A stretch of DNA of 64,000 nt from Sphingobacteriaceae bacterium (lineage in GTDB: Bacteria > Bacteroidota > Bacteroidia > B-17B0 > Aurantibacillaceae). This document shows, piece by piece, positions 1 to 7,293 of this stretch. The position numbers were made by a program, and so were the translations under genes. The notes below the pieces were generated by a model. The model saw nothing but the letters and a program-made list of their open reading frames with translations, searched no databases and was not told where the DNA came from. Every line of letters begins with the position of its first letter. Positions within the stretch are counted from its first letter, which is position 1. The DNA is taken from assembly GCA_016705695.1 (NCBI GenBank), contig JADJLA010000018.1, positions 248,001 through 312,000 of the forward strand. Direction: 5' to 3'.

Positions 1-1
1 C

Positions 2-1171
2 GAAGTGATACATGGTGAGTTTACAGGATATGTTATAGCAATTAATGCAGAGAACGGAACACAAGCCTGGGAGATATTAGTAGATCCAAACTCTTGGGTA
101 CAAACTGCACCAACCATTGTTGATCTGGATAATAACGGACAGCTTGATTTTGTAGTTGCAACTTGGAATTTTAATTATTTAGACAGCATTTTTGCTTACA
201 GAGGCGATAACCAAGCGAGGCTTTGGGCTTATCCGGTACACGCGCATATGTATCATGGCAGTGCAGTTGCAGATCTGGATGGCGACAATAAACCCGAAAT
301 TTTAATTGGCGCGTATAATGATACATTATATTGCATCAACGGAGAGAACGGAACAACAAGCTGGAAATACAAAGGCCCCGGATATATTGGCGGGCCCGTA
401 ACGTTAGGAGATGTTGATAACGACGGAAGCTGCGATGTGGTTTTTGTTGGCGGTTCAAAAGTTACCGTACTTTCGAGCACGGGGGCTTTTAAGTGGGACT
501 ATTTAATACCAAATGCAGGACAAGCATTTAGAGGCGTTGCTATTGCAGATATAAATAATGATGCTTTCCCAGACGTGATCTTTGGTTCAAGTAAAGGCGT
601 ACTATATACTCTGAATGGAAATAACGGAAGCTTAATTTGGAATTTAGATCTAAGAGCTCACTATGGAGACCCTTTGTTTGAATTAAGACACGCACCATTA
701 GTAGCAGATTTTGATAACGACGACACGCTCGATGTGTTTATTGTTGGAGGTTATGGTATTTATTCGGCAACAAATATGACAGGTAATTTTGGAAGAGCTT
801 ACATGGTTTCGGCAGGAAAAGGAAATGGACCGGATTGGTTAATGTTTCAAAGAGATATTAGAAGACAATCTAATTTTTGTGCGAGCATTACAACGGATAT
901 AAATGAAGAAACTATTTTAACGGAAGATAATTTTACAATTTATCCGAACCCGGCCAATTCAAAAATTAGTATTGATCTTAAAAACAAGAGCAACAAAAAA
1001 CTCGACATAAGCATTTATAATTCGAGCGGAAAATTGATATATAAAGTTAAGAACGCCGCTTCAGAAAATATAAGTATAAACACCAACGAATGGCCTTCGG
1101 GAATTTATATGTCGGTTATTAAAGACGAAAGCGGAATTATTGATCAAAAGAAATTTGTGATCGTTGATTGA
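2..1171 (+). CDS. T9SS-secreted FG-GAP/VCBS repeat protein, 5' partial
   Basis: The reading frame is already open at the left edge, so the gene starts outside the window and about 390 C-terminal residues are visible. The body carries repeated calcium-binding-like FG-GAP/VCBS blades (VDLDNNGQLD, ADLDGDNKPE, GDVDNDGSCD, ADINNDAFPD, ADFDNDDTLD), which fold as an extracellular beta-propeller. The last 80 residues, starting at FTIYPNPANSKISID and ending in QKKFVIVD, form a type A sorting domain of the type IX secretion system, so the protein is exported and attached to the surface or released. Ligand or enzymatic role is not visible in this portion. A terminator hairpin overlaps the stop codon. 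Confidence 0.85.
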   Translation, partial: EVIHGEFTGYVIAINAENGTQAWEILVDPNSWVQTAPTIVDLDNNGQLDFVVATWNFNYLDSIFAYRGDNQARLWAYPVHAHMYHGSAVADLDGDNKPEILIGAYNDTLYCINGENGTTSWKYKGPGYIGGPVTLGDVDNDGSCDVVFVGGSKVTVLSSTGAFKWDYLIPNAGQAFRGVAIADINNDAFPDVIFGSSKGVLYTLNGNNGSLIWNLDLRAHYGDPLFELRHAPLVADFDNDDTLDVFIVGGYGIYSATNMTGNFGRAYMVSAGKGNGPDWLMFQRDIRRQSNFCASITTDINEETILTEDNFTIYPNPANSKISIDLKNKSNKKLDISIYNSSGKLIYKVKNAASENISINTNEWPSGIYMSVIKDESGIIDQKKFVIVD

Positions 1172-1190
1172 TCATTTAGATCAATTTTTT
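1168..1190 (+). terminator. Rho-independent terminator after the FG-GAP gene
   Basis: Perfect 6-bp stem TTGATC/GATCAA with a 5-base loop followed by six T. The left arm starts inside the stop codon of the upstream gene. Confidence 0.7.
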
Positions 1191-1201
1191 AAAAGCCCCC
1201 G

Positions 1202-1936
1202 TTAAGACTGAAGTTGTTTCACAAACTCCTCCGGACTCACCGCATCTTTCACGTCGTAATTCCCGATCTTAGTTCTTCTTAACGAAGTTAAATGGGCACC
1301 GCTATTTAATGCTAAACCAAAATCGCGCGCTATACTTCTAATGTAAGTTCCTTTACCACACACAATGCGAAATGAAACAATGGGCATTTGAATATCAGTG
1401 ATTTCAAATTCCAGAATTTCAATTTGTCTTGGTTTTAGTTCGATCTCATCTCCGGCCCTCGCATGTTCGTATGCGCGCTTGCCATTTATTTGTACTGCGC
1501 TAAAAAGTGGAGGAACTTGCTCTTGTTTACCAAGAAATGTTTTGGCAGTTTCTAAAATTAATTCTTTTGTGATATGTTCGGTTGGAAATGTTTTGTCAAT
1601 TTCTTTTTCAAGATCATAACACGGAGTTGTTGCACCAATAAAAAAAGTACCGGCATACTCTTTTGTTAAGCCCATAAAACTTTCGATCTCTTTTGTTTTT
1701 TTCCCCGTGCAAACAATTAATAAACCTGTAGCTAATGGATCCAATGTTCCGGCATGACCAATTTTTGGTTTTACTTTATTTCCCCTGCCCGATGAAGCTT
1801 TAGCGGAGGCGGGTTCGTGAATAAATGAAGGGTGATTTTTGATGCCGTATTTTAATTTATTTACAGCCTGAAAACTGGTCCAGCCAAGTGGCTTGTCGAT
1901 TAATAGAACTTCGCCGGTATAAAAGTTGTAACGCAT
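1202..1936 (-). CDS. truB: tRNA pseudouridine(55) synthase TruB
   Basis: Converts U55 of the T-loop to pseudouridine in most tRNAs. The 244-residue protein shows the family start (LLIDKPLGWTSF), the catalytic-loop motif GHAGTLDPLATG with the nucleophilic Asp near residue 66, and GTYIRSIARDFG in the C-terminal half. Length is near the family norm. Odd point: residues about 36-54 are an extra stretch (core PASAKASSGR, residues 42-51) just before the conserved KIGHAGTLDP; its DNA is a GC-rich imperfect palindrome that looks inserted in frame. The stop codon lies 30 bp from the convergent FG-GAP gene. Confidence 0.95.
   Translation of the reverse strand: MRYNFYTGEVLLIDKPLGWTSFQAVNKLKYGIKNHPSFIHEPASAKASSGRGNKVKPKIGHAGTLDPLATGLLIVCTGKKTKEIESFMGLTKEYAGTFFIGATTPCYDLEKEIDKTFPTEHITKELILETAKTFLGKQEQVPPLFSAVQINGKRAYEHARAGDEIELKPRQIEILEFEITDIQMPIVSFRIVCGKGTYIRSIARDFGLALNSGAHLTSLRRTKIGNYDVKDAVSPEEFVKQLQS
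1784..1813. repeat. GC-rich palindromic insertion inside truB
   Basis: A 30-bp imperfect palindrome centred on AAGCTT (1795-1800), with CCGCC-like ends, encoding PASAKASSGR in the truB frame. It is much richer in G+C than the gene around it and falls in a loop where other TruB proteins have no counterpart. Confidence 0.6.
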
Positions 1937-2199
1937 TTAAAAATTTACTGTTATTAGAGGCAGAAACCGCAAAGACACCTTTGGTGTTGCGCGAAGTAGG
2001 CGCAAAGTTCGCAAAGCACTTGTTGATGTAATAAAAGAAGGCAAAGAAGCTGCGCTTTCGCTAAGACCATAATTATAGAGACGCCTCTTTGCGTAAACGA
2101 AGTTCTTTGCATTCTTTTTTATTGATTAGTGAGCTTTGCGTTCTTAGTGCCTTCTTTGCGAAATGCCCTTAGCATCTTTGCGGTTTCTGCCTCTAAAAA
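1937..2199. repeat. Intergenic repeat island with 20-bp inverted repeat
   Basis: The 263-bp gap between truB and metF holds a perfect 20-bp inverted repeat (1955-1974 and 2176-2195, TTTGCGGTTTCTGCCTCT type) and several shorter runs of TTTGCG/CGCAAA between the arms. The words recur near 32374-32398, so this seems to be a dispersed family. No ORF or RNA gene is evident. Confidence 0.7.
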
Positions 2200-3153
2200 T
2201 TAAAAAACTTCTTTTGCAACTTGCTTAGTAGCCTCAGAAGCCCCCATCGTATAAAAATGCAAACAAGGCACATTAGCTTTCACCAATTCTTTTGATTGTT
2301 GAATGCACCATTTAATCCCAGCCTCTTTTATTTGCTTATCGTCCTTACATTTTTCAAGTTCTTGATAAAATGGTTGAGGAATATCAATATGAAATATTTT
2401 TGGAAGTGCTATGATCTGCTTTTTGCTCGATAATATTTTTAATCCCGGAATGATTGGAACATTGATCCCGTTCTTTTTGCAAAGCTCAACAAAATCAAAA
2501 TATTTTTTATTATCAAAGAACATTTGTGTTACAATATATTCAGCGCCTGCGTCAACCTTAGCCTTTAAGTAATTTAAATCGCTGGTTAAATTTGGTGCTT
2601 CAAAATGTTTTTCAGGATAAGCTGCAATACCCATGCAAAAATTCGTTGGCGCCGCATCTTTCATATCATCATCCAAATACAAACCTTTATTCATGGCGTC
2701 TATTTGCTTTACAAGATCAAGCGCATAAGGATGTCCGCCTGGTTCAGGAACAAAAGCGGGTTCTGTTTTTATGCTATCGCCACGCAAAGCCAATACGTTA
2801 TCAACCCCTAAAAATTGAAGATCAATTAAAGCATTTTCTGTTTCCTCTTTTGTAAAGCCTCCGCAAATAATATGAGGAACTGCTTCTACATCATATTTGT
2901 TCATGATGGCGGCGCAAATTCCAACTGTGCCCGGACGTTTACGAATACTTACTTTTTCTAAATAACCACCATCGCGTTTTTTGTAAATATATTCTTCACG
3001 ATGATAAGTAACATCTACAAACGCCGGCTTGAATTCCATTAATGGATCAATGCTGTCGTAAATACTCTGAATGCTTTTTCCTTTTAACGGAGGAAGAATT
3101 TCAATTGAGAATAATGTTTTCTTGCTTTCTTTTAACTTCTGCGTAAGTTTCAT
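2200..3153 (-). CDS. metF: Methylenetetrahydrofolate reductase (MetF)
   Basis: Flavoprotein that reduces 5,10-methylene-THF to 5-methyl-THF, the methyl donor for methionine synthesis. The 317-residue TIM-barrel protein has the family landmarks SIEILPP at the N-terminus, DVTYH near residue 50, ALRGD near residue 140 and YIVTQMFFD near residue 210. Length matches bacterial MetF. It stands alone on the minus strand, 89 bp from the Nfu gene, and its stop is five bases from a dispersed inverted repeat. Confidence 0.93.
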   Translation of the reverse strand: MKLTQKLKESKKTLFSIEILPPLKGKSIQSIYDSIDPLMEFKPAFVDVTYHREEYIYKKRDGGYLEKVSIRKRPGTVGICAAIMNKYDVEAVPHIICGGFTKEETENALIDLQFLGVDNVLALRGDSIKTEPAFVPEPGGHPYALDLVKQIDAMNKGLYLDDDMKDAAPTNFCMGIAAYPEKHFEAPNLTSDLNYLKAKVDAGAEYIVTQMFFDNKKYFDFVELCKKNGINVPIIPGLKILSSKKQIIALPKIFHIDIPQPFYQELEKCKDDKQIKEAGIKWCIQQSKELVKANVPCLHFYTMGASEATKQVAKEVF

Positions 3154-3242
3154 ATGGAATTTAATTGTTCTTTTATGGCCATATGGAATGTCGTGTTCTT
3201 TTAATGTTTTTTAAATGGTAACACGGCATTTCATAAATAATG

Positions 3243-3479
3243 TTATCGGCTAACCGCCTGTATTTCTTTTATCTCTGGAACCGCGCGCTTAATAGTTTCT
3301 TCAATTCCTGCTTTCATGGTCATGTGACTCATATTACAGGTTTTGCAAGCGCCGGTGAGTTCTAATTTTAGTACTTGATCGCTGGTAATTTCAACAATAG
3401 AAACATTGCCTCCGTCTGCTTCCAAATAGGGCCTTATGGTATCCAGGGCTTCTTCAACTTTTTGATGTAATGCGTCCAT
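3243..3479 (-). CDS. NifU C-terminal-domain Fe-S scaffold/carrier
   Basis: A 78-residue stand-alone Nfu domain. It starts with the typical VEEALDTIRPYLEADGGNV and carries the cluster-binding CxxC (Cys45 and Cys48, GACKTCNMS), expected to bind a bridging 4Fe-4S or 2Fe-2S cluster in a dimer and pass it to client enzymes. It sits next to the Mrp/ApbC ATPase, another Fe-S carrier, 46 bp away on the same strand, so the two probably work together. A perfect TAnnTTTG box lies 14 bp before the start. Confidence 0.9.
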   Translation of the reverse strand: MDALHQKVEEALDTIRPYLEADGGNVSIVEITSDQVLKLELTGACKTCNMSHMTMKAGIEETIKRAVPEIKEIQAVSR

Positions 3480-3493
3480 TTTTAAAATCTAAC

Positions 3494-3501
3494 CAAAGAT
3501 A
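3494..3501 (-). promoter_or_regulatory. -7 promoter box TATCTTTG of the nfu-like gene
   Basis: Perfect match on the minus strand to the Bacteroidota -7 consensus TAnnTTTG, 14 bp before the ATG at 3479. Confidence 0.6.
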
Positions 3502-3525
3502 CGATTTCTTCTATATTATTAATGT

Positions 3526-4605
3526 TTAAGCTACTACTAATTCGGCATTCTTAATAGCAATTTGCTGCGCCACGTTTTGTGCTAATTCAACAAAAGCTAA
3601 AGATTGTGCAGAATTTTTATCCATCACACTTGGCTTTCCTTCATCCGATGCTTCGCGGATGCTTTGCACTAAAGGAATTTGCGCCAATAATGGAATTTGT
3701 AATTCTTCTGCTAAATTCTTTACGCCGTCTTTCCCAAAAATAAAATATTTATTGTTTGGTAATTCTTCAGGCGTAAACCACGACATGTTCTCTACCAATC
3801 CTAAAACAGGAACTTTGATCCCATCTAATTGAAACAAGGCAATTCCTTTTCGTGCGTCAGATATGGCAACTTTTTGTGGTGTACACACAACAATTGCGCC
3901 GGTGAGCTTAACTTGTGTACATAAACTAATTTGTATATCGCCAGTGCCCGGAGGAAGATCAACAATTAAATAATCTAATTCTCCCCAAGCTGTATCATAA
4001 AACAATTGTGCTAATGCTTTTGATGCCATTGGTCCACGTAAAGCCACTGCTTGATTTGGGCCCGCCATAAATCCAATAGAATTTATTTTTACGCCGTAAC
4101 TTTCAACGGGCTTCATTTTTTTTACGCCATTAAATTCTCCAGGGCCCGGCGCATCATTTTCAACACCAAACATAATGTGTTGTGATGGTCCGTAAATATC
4201 TGCATCAACAATTCCAACCTTTGCACCTTGACGCGCTAATCCTAAAGCGAGATTTGCCGCAACCGTGCTTTTTCCAACACCACCTTTACCACTTGCAACA
4301 GCGATAATGTTTTTCACATCACGCAAAGTAGTTTCGTCTTTTTCTTTTTTGGAGGTAACGTTAGCCGTCATGTTTATTTTTACATTCGCGGTTTTATCAA
4401 CGTAATGTAAAATTGCATTCATGCAGGCATTATGGATCATGTCTTTCATCGGACATGCCGGTGTAGTTAGAACAACAGTGAAAGAAATATTCTTTCCATT
4501 CACCGTAACATCTTTCACCATATTCAATGTTACAAGATCTTTTTTAAGATCCGGATCATCTACATAACGTAAAGCATCGATAACCTTATCTACTGTAATT
4601 TCCAT
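3526..4605 (-). CDS. Mrp/ApbC (NBP35-type) Fe-S cluster carrier ATPase
   Basis: Cytoplasmic P-loop ATPase that binds and transfers 4Fe-4S clusters. The 359 residues comprise an N-terminal MIP18/DUF59 domain (about 1-85, with LTTPACPMKD) and a ParA-like ATPase with deviant Walker A SGKGGVGKS near residue 105 and DLPPGTGDIQI. Where enterobacterial ApbC has its CxxC after the ENMS motif, this protein reads WFTPEELPNNKYFIFG and has no cysteine there. With the neighbouring Nfu gene it forms a small Fe-S assembly pair. A TATCTTTG box lies only 7 bp before the start codon. Confidence 0.93.
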   Translation of the reverse strand: MEITVDKVIDALRYVDDPDLKKDLVTLNMVKDVTVNGKNISFTVVLTTPACPMKDMIHNACMNAILHYVDKTANVKINMTANVTSKKEKDETTLRDVKNIIAVASGKGGVGKSTVAANLALGLARQGAKVGIVDADIYGPSQHIMFGVENDAPGPGEFNGVKKMKPVESYGVKINSIGFMAGPNQAVALRGPMASKALAQLFYDTAWGELDYLIVDLPPGTGDIQISLCTQVKLTGAIVVCTPQKVAISDARKGIALFQLDGIKVPVLGLVENMSWFTPEELPNNKYFIFGKDGVKNLAEELQIPLLAQIPLVQSIREASDEGKPSVMDKNSAQSLAFVELAQNVAQQIAIKNAELVVA

Positions 4606-4612
4606 AGGGAAA

Positions 4613-4620
4613 CAAAGATA
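4613..4620 (-). promoter_or_regulatory. -7 promoter box TATCTTTG of mrp
   Basis: Perfect TAnnTTTG on the minus strand; 7 bp separate it from the ATG at 4605, so the transcript would be leaderless or nearly so. Confidence 0.65.
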
Positions 4621-4657
4621 CGGACAAAAAAGGTGTGCTTAAAAAATATAAAGGAAT

Positions 4658-4909
4658 TTATTTGGTTGTATTGGTGGGCGCTCCTTGCTGCGTTGGAGTA
4701 ACCGCGGGAACAACTTGTCCACCGGCAACCGGCGTTGCAGCTTGGTCCATTGATGATTTAATAGTATTGGCAATTGAATCTTGAAAAACTTTAGCGCGAG
4801 CGTACATGGCTTCTCTGTTCTCGGCAGCGGGCTTACCGCCAAAATAAAAAGCTAGAACTGCAATAAAAACAAGAAGACCTGCACTCATTAATAAGATGGT
4901 TTTTTTCAT
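4658..4909 (-). CDS. Small single-pass membrane protein, unknown function
   Basis: I do not recognise the family. From the ATG at 4909 the 83-residue product has an N-terminal hydrophobic helix (ILLMSAGLLVFIAVLAFYF), then a short charged region (REAMYARAKVFQDSIANTIK) and a Pro/Thr/Gln/Val-rich C-terminal tail, so it is probably anchored in the inner membrane with the tail in the periplasm. The frame stays open eight codons upstream to 4933, but the TACTTTTG box at 4931-4938 would transcribe only from the later start. Flanked by mrp and the Ala-rich lipoprotein. Confidence 0.6.
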   Translation of the reverse strand: MKKTILLMSAGLLVFIAVLAFYFGGKPAAENREAMYARAKVFQDSIANTIKSSMDQAATPVAGGQVVPAVTPTQQGAPTNTTK

Positions 4910-4930
4910 GATACCGATTTTAGGGCCAAA

Positions 4931-4938
4931 CAAAAGTA
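4931..4938 (-). promoter_or_regulatory. -7 promoter box TACTTTTG of the small membrane protein
   Basis: Perfect TAnnTTTG on the minus strand, 21 bp before the ATG at 4909; it overlaps the longer alternative ORF and so argues for the shorter start. Confidence 0.55.
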
Positions 4939-4950
4939 AGTAAAAAACAG

Positions 4951-4982
4951 AAAAGCCCCAAGCATAATGCTATGGGGCTTTT
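4951..4982 (-). terminator. Terminator after the Ala-rich lipoprotein
   Basis: Long stem AAAAGCCCC/GGGGCTTTT with an inner AGCA/TGCT stem. On the minus strand it is followed by a T-rich run, 26 bp past the stop codon at 5008. Confidence 0.85.
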
Positions 4983-5007
4983 AAGCTAACTAACAGTACA
5001 CAAATTC

Positions 5008-5232
5008 TTAGTGAGCTGGAGCTTCAGCAGTTGTTGCAGTTGTTGCAGCAGCAGAATCAACCGGAGCAGCTTCAGTAGCAGCAGCTTCGATAGCAGCAGT
5101 TGCAGCAGCAGCAGCAGAATCTAAAGCGCGTTTTGCATCAGCCTCTAATTTAGCTTTTTCTTCAGCAGAAGGACCGCAAGATACCATTGTAGCAACTAAA
5201 GCTACAGTGATGAATGATAATACTTTTTTCAT
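5008..5232 (-). CDS. Small alanine-rich lipoprotein
   Basis: A 74-residue product with a classical signal peptide and lipobox (MVSC, Cys at residue 19), followed by a highly biased Ala/Glu/Thr region rich in short AAAA and EAA runs. The mature part has no recognisable domain and is probably a helical or disordered envelope tether. The coding DNA is a run of GCA/GCT-type triplets, which may expand or contract. It has its own terminator at 4951-4982. The function is unknown. Confidence 0.75.
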   Translation of the reverse strand: MKKVLSFITVALVATMVSCGPSAEEKAKLEADAKRALDSAAAAATAAIEAAATEAAPVDSAAATTATTAEAPAH

Positions 5233-5542
5233 TTTTGAGTGTTTTAAATTGTTAATGATTTAAACATTAATATCAGAAACAGAGGTAGGTAACCCGAAAA
5301 AGGCAAAGAAATAAAAAATAATATATAACTAATTGATAATCAATGTAATAAATTTAAACAAAGAAAGAAATTATAAAGAAATAAGGCCTTAAAGTTTCAT
5401 ACAATGCGGTAAAACCGTGGAATTTTATACTAAAAAATCTCAAAAGCGCTGATACACAAGCAAATTGCAGGCTTAGGGTAAAGTATGGTATAAAAATTTG
5501 GGTTACCTTTAACTATTCTAAGTATTAAAATCAAAGGCGCTA
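5233..5542. other. Divergent intergenic region, lipoprotein / sigma factor
   Basis: This 310-bp AT-rich gap separates two divergent genes and must hold both promoters. Only a one-mismatch -7 box (TACCTTTA, 5504-5511) is visible before the sigma gene. No small ORF or RNA gene is seen. Confidence 0.4.
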
Positions 5543-6121
5543 ATGTTAAAACCAAAAGTGAATTTTACCGACAACGATTTTGTTGAAGGGTTAAAGGTCG
5601 GCGACGACCTGGTTTTAAAAGCGCTTTATAAAAAGTACTATAATCTCGTTCTTAAACTTGTTGTAAGTAATAATGGTTCTTCTGAAGCCGCGCAAGATGT
5701 ATATCAAGAAACGATCATCATCTTGTACGAAAAATGTCAGGATCCGGAATTCAAACTAAGTTGCCAACTACAAACGTATGTTTACTCTGTAGCGCGCAAC
5801 TTGTGGTTGAAGCATTTAAAAAAACATGGTAAGACAGGTGAATTAAAAGAATATCACCAGGATGTTTTTGAAGATGCAAGTTCGGACACCAAAACGCATT
5901 TGAAAAAAGAAGAAAGCATTGATAAAGTTTTTAAAAGCTTGGAAGAACTTGGCGAGCCCTGCGCTTCACTGATAAAAGATTTCTACATAAAGAAAATGAA
6001 CATGGAAGAGATCTCAGAGAAATTTGGATACACTAACGCAGATAATGCCAAGAACCAAAAGTATAAATGCCTACAACGATTGAAGAGATTATATTTTGAC
6101 AATTTTACAATAGTAGATTAA
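5543..6121 (+). CDS. ECF-type RNA polymerase sigma factor
   Basis: The 192 residues fit a sigma-70 family group IV factor: region 2 near residues 25-95 (LYKKYYNLVLKLV, AAQDVYQETIIILYEK, YVYSVARNLWLKHLKK) and region 4 near 130-185 (LIKDFYIKKMNMEEISEKFGY, followed by AKNQKYKCLQRLKRL). It would direct RNA polymerase to a small regulon, often including its own gene. The next gene begins 5 bp after its stop and encodes an anti-sigma-like membrane protein with a protease domain, the expected partner. The closest promoter-like match is only TACCTTTA, so it may use an alternative promoter. Confidence 0.88.
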   Translation: MLKPKVNFTDNDFVEGLKVGDDLVLKALYKKYYNLVLKLVVSNNGSSEAAQDVYQETIIILYEKCQDPEFKLSCQLQTYVYSVARNLWLKHLKKHGKTGELKEYHQDVFEDASSDTKTHLKKEESIDKVFKSLEELGEPCASLIKDFYIKKMNMEEISEKFGYTNADNAKNQKYKCLQRLKRLYFDNFTIVD

Positions 6122-6126
6122 AGATA

Positions 6127-7215
6127 ATGAGAACTGTAGATCTGTTTGATAATTACCTAGAAGGAAAACTCAACGCGCAAGAATTAGCAGCGTTTGAATT
6201 ACGTGCGAGCAGCGATCCTGTTTTTCAAAAAGCATTCGAAGAACACAAAACGCTTGTTGGAATTTTAAATGCGAGCAATGAACGTCAGGTTCTTAAAAAT
6301 AAATTAAAGCACATTCACTCGGTAGAATTTGGAAAAGAAGCAAAGATCATTTCTATCAACAAGCCCGAAAAACTCACAAAACGTATTGGTAAAACATTTA
6401 TGGTGGCCGCAAGCGCTGCTGTAATTGCTGTAATTTCTACAATTGCATTATTAAGTACCGGCGGATATTTATTAGAGAAGCAGGATATTAAGATCACCGA
6501 TCTTGGCTTAGAAGTGGCAGGATTAAAATCTTCACAGAACGCTATCGTAAGAAAATTAAATTCAAAAGAAGACAAACCGTTTGCCGCTGCAAATTTAGAA
6601 GGATCGGCATTTGCACTTAATAATAGCGGTTACGTAATTACAAGCTGGCACATGGTAAATGGCGCTGACAGTATTTTTATTCAAAACAGCACCACCGAAC
6701 GCGCACTTACAAAAATTATTTTTAATGACCCCGCTTTAGATATTGCGGTTCTAAAAATAGAGAACGAAGAAGTGAGCAAAGCTTGGCAAGTACCCTTTAC
6801 ATTTAATGCAAAGTCGGCCGAGGTTGGTGAAGAAGTTTATACATTAGGTTATCCGCGCCAGGATGTAGTTTATGGCGAAGGTTCTTTAAGTTCTTTAAGC
6901 GGATATTCAAACGACACAGCAATGTACCAAGTATCTATTCCGGTTAACCCGGGAAATAGCGGCGGTCCGGTTTTAGATTCGCAAGGAAATATAATTGGTG
7001 TAATTCGCGGAAAGCTCACAACAGCCGAAGGAACAGGATTTGCAGTTAAATCAACTCAGATCATTCGTTCTATTAATTCGGTAGAAGGCGAAACTGTAAA
7101 ATCAGAATTAATATTGAACAATACTAAATCATCACTAAAAAAATTAAAAAGAAGCGAGCAGATAAAACGAATAAATCCATACGTATTCAACGTATTGGTT
7201 TACAAAAACAATTAA
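6127..7215 (+). CDS. Anti-sigma-like single-pass protein fused to a periplasmic trypsin-like protease
   Basis: Residues 1-70 (VDLFDNYLEGKLNAQELAAFE and on) resemble the cytoplasmic N-terminus of Bacteroidota anti-sigma factors; a hydrophobic helix follows near 90-112. The C-terminal part is an HtrA-like chymotrypsin-fold protease with all three catalytic motifs: His in ITSWHMVNGAD, Asp in NDPALDIAVLKI, Ser in NPGNSGGPV. There is no PDZ domain. The tail after about residue 325 is Lys-rich and unrecognised. With the sigma gene 5 bp upstream, the likely role is to hold the sigma factor at the membrane and release it on an envelope signal. The anti-sigma assignment is an inference; the protease assignment is strong. 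Confidence 0.8.
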   Translation: MRTVDLFDNYLEGKLNAQELAAFELRASSDPVFQKAFEEHKTLVGILNASNERQVLKNKLKHIHSVEFGKEAKIISINKPEKLTKRIGKTFMVAASAAVIAVISTIALLSTGGYLLEKQDIKITDLGLEVAGLKSSQNAIVRKLNSKEDKPFAAANLEGSAFALNNSGYVITSWHMVNGADSIFIQNSTTERALTKIIFNDPALDIAVLKIENEEVSKAWQVPFTFNAKSAEVGEEVYTLGYPRQDVVYGEGSLSSLSGYSNDTAMYQVSIPVNPGNSGGPVLDSQGNIIGVIRGKLTTAEGTGFAVKSTQIIRSINSVEGETVKSELILNNTKSSLKKLKRSEQIKRINPYVFNVLVYKNN

Positions 7216-7293
7216 TACCGAACTCTAAATTTATTTGTGGAAAAGTTTCACAAATAGCATCTGTACTTAAACACAAACCTTAACATTTTATTT

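Noticed and set aside
5008..5232. Functional triplet-repeat microsatellite
   Set aside because: The GCA/GCT runs simply encode the Ala-rich region of a small lipoprotein; no longer pure repeat tract is present.
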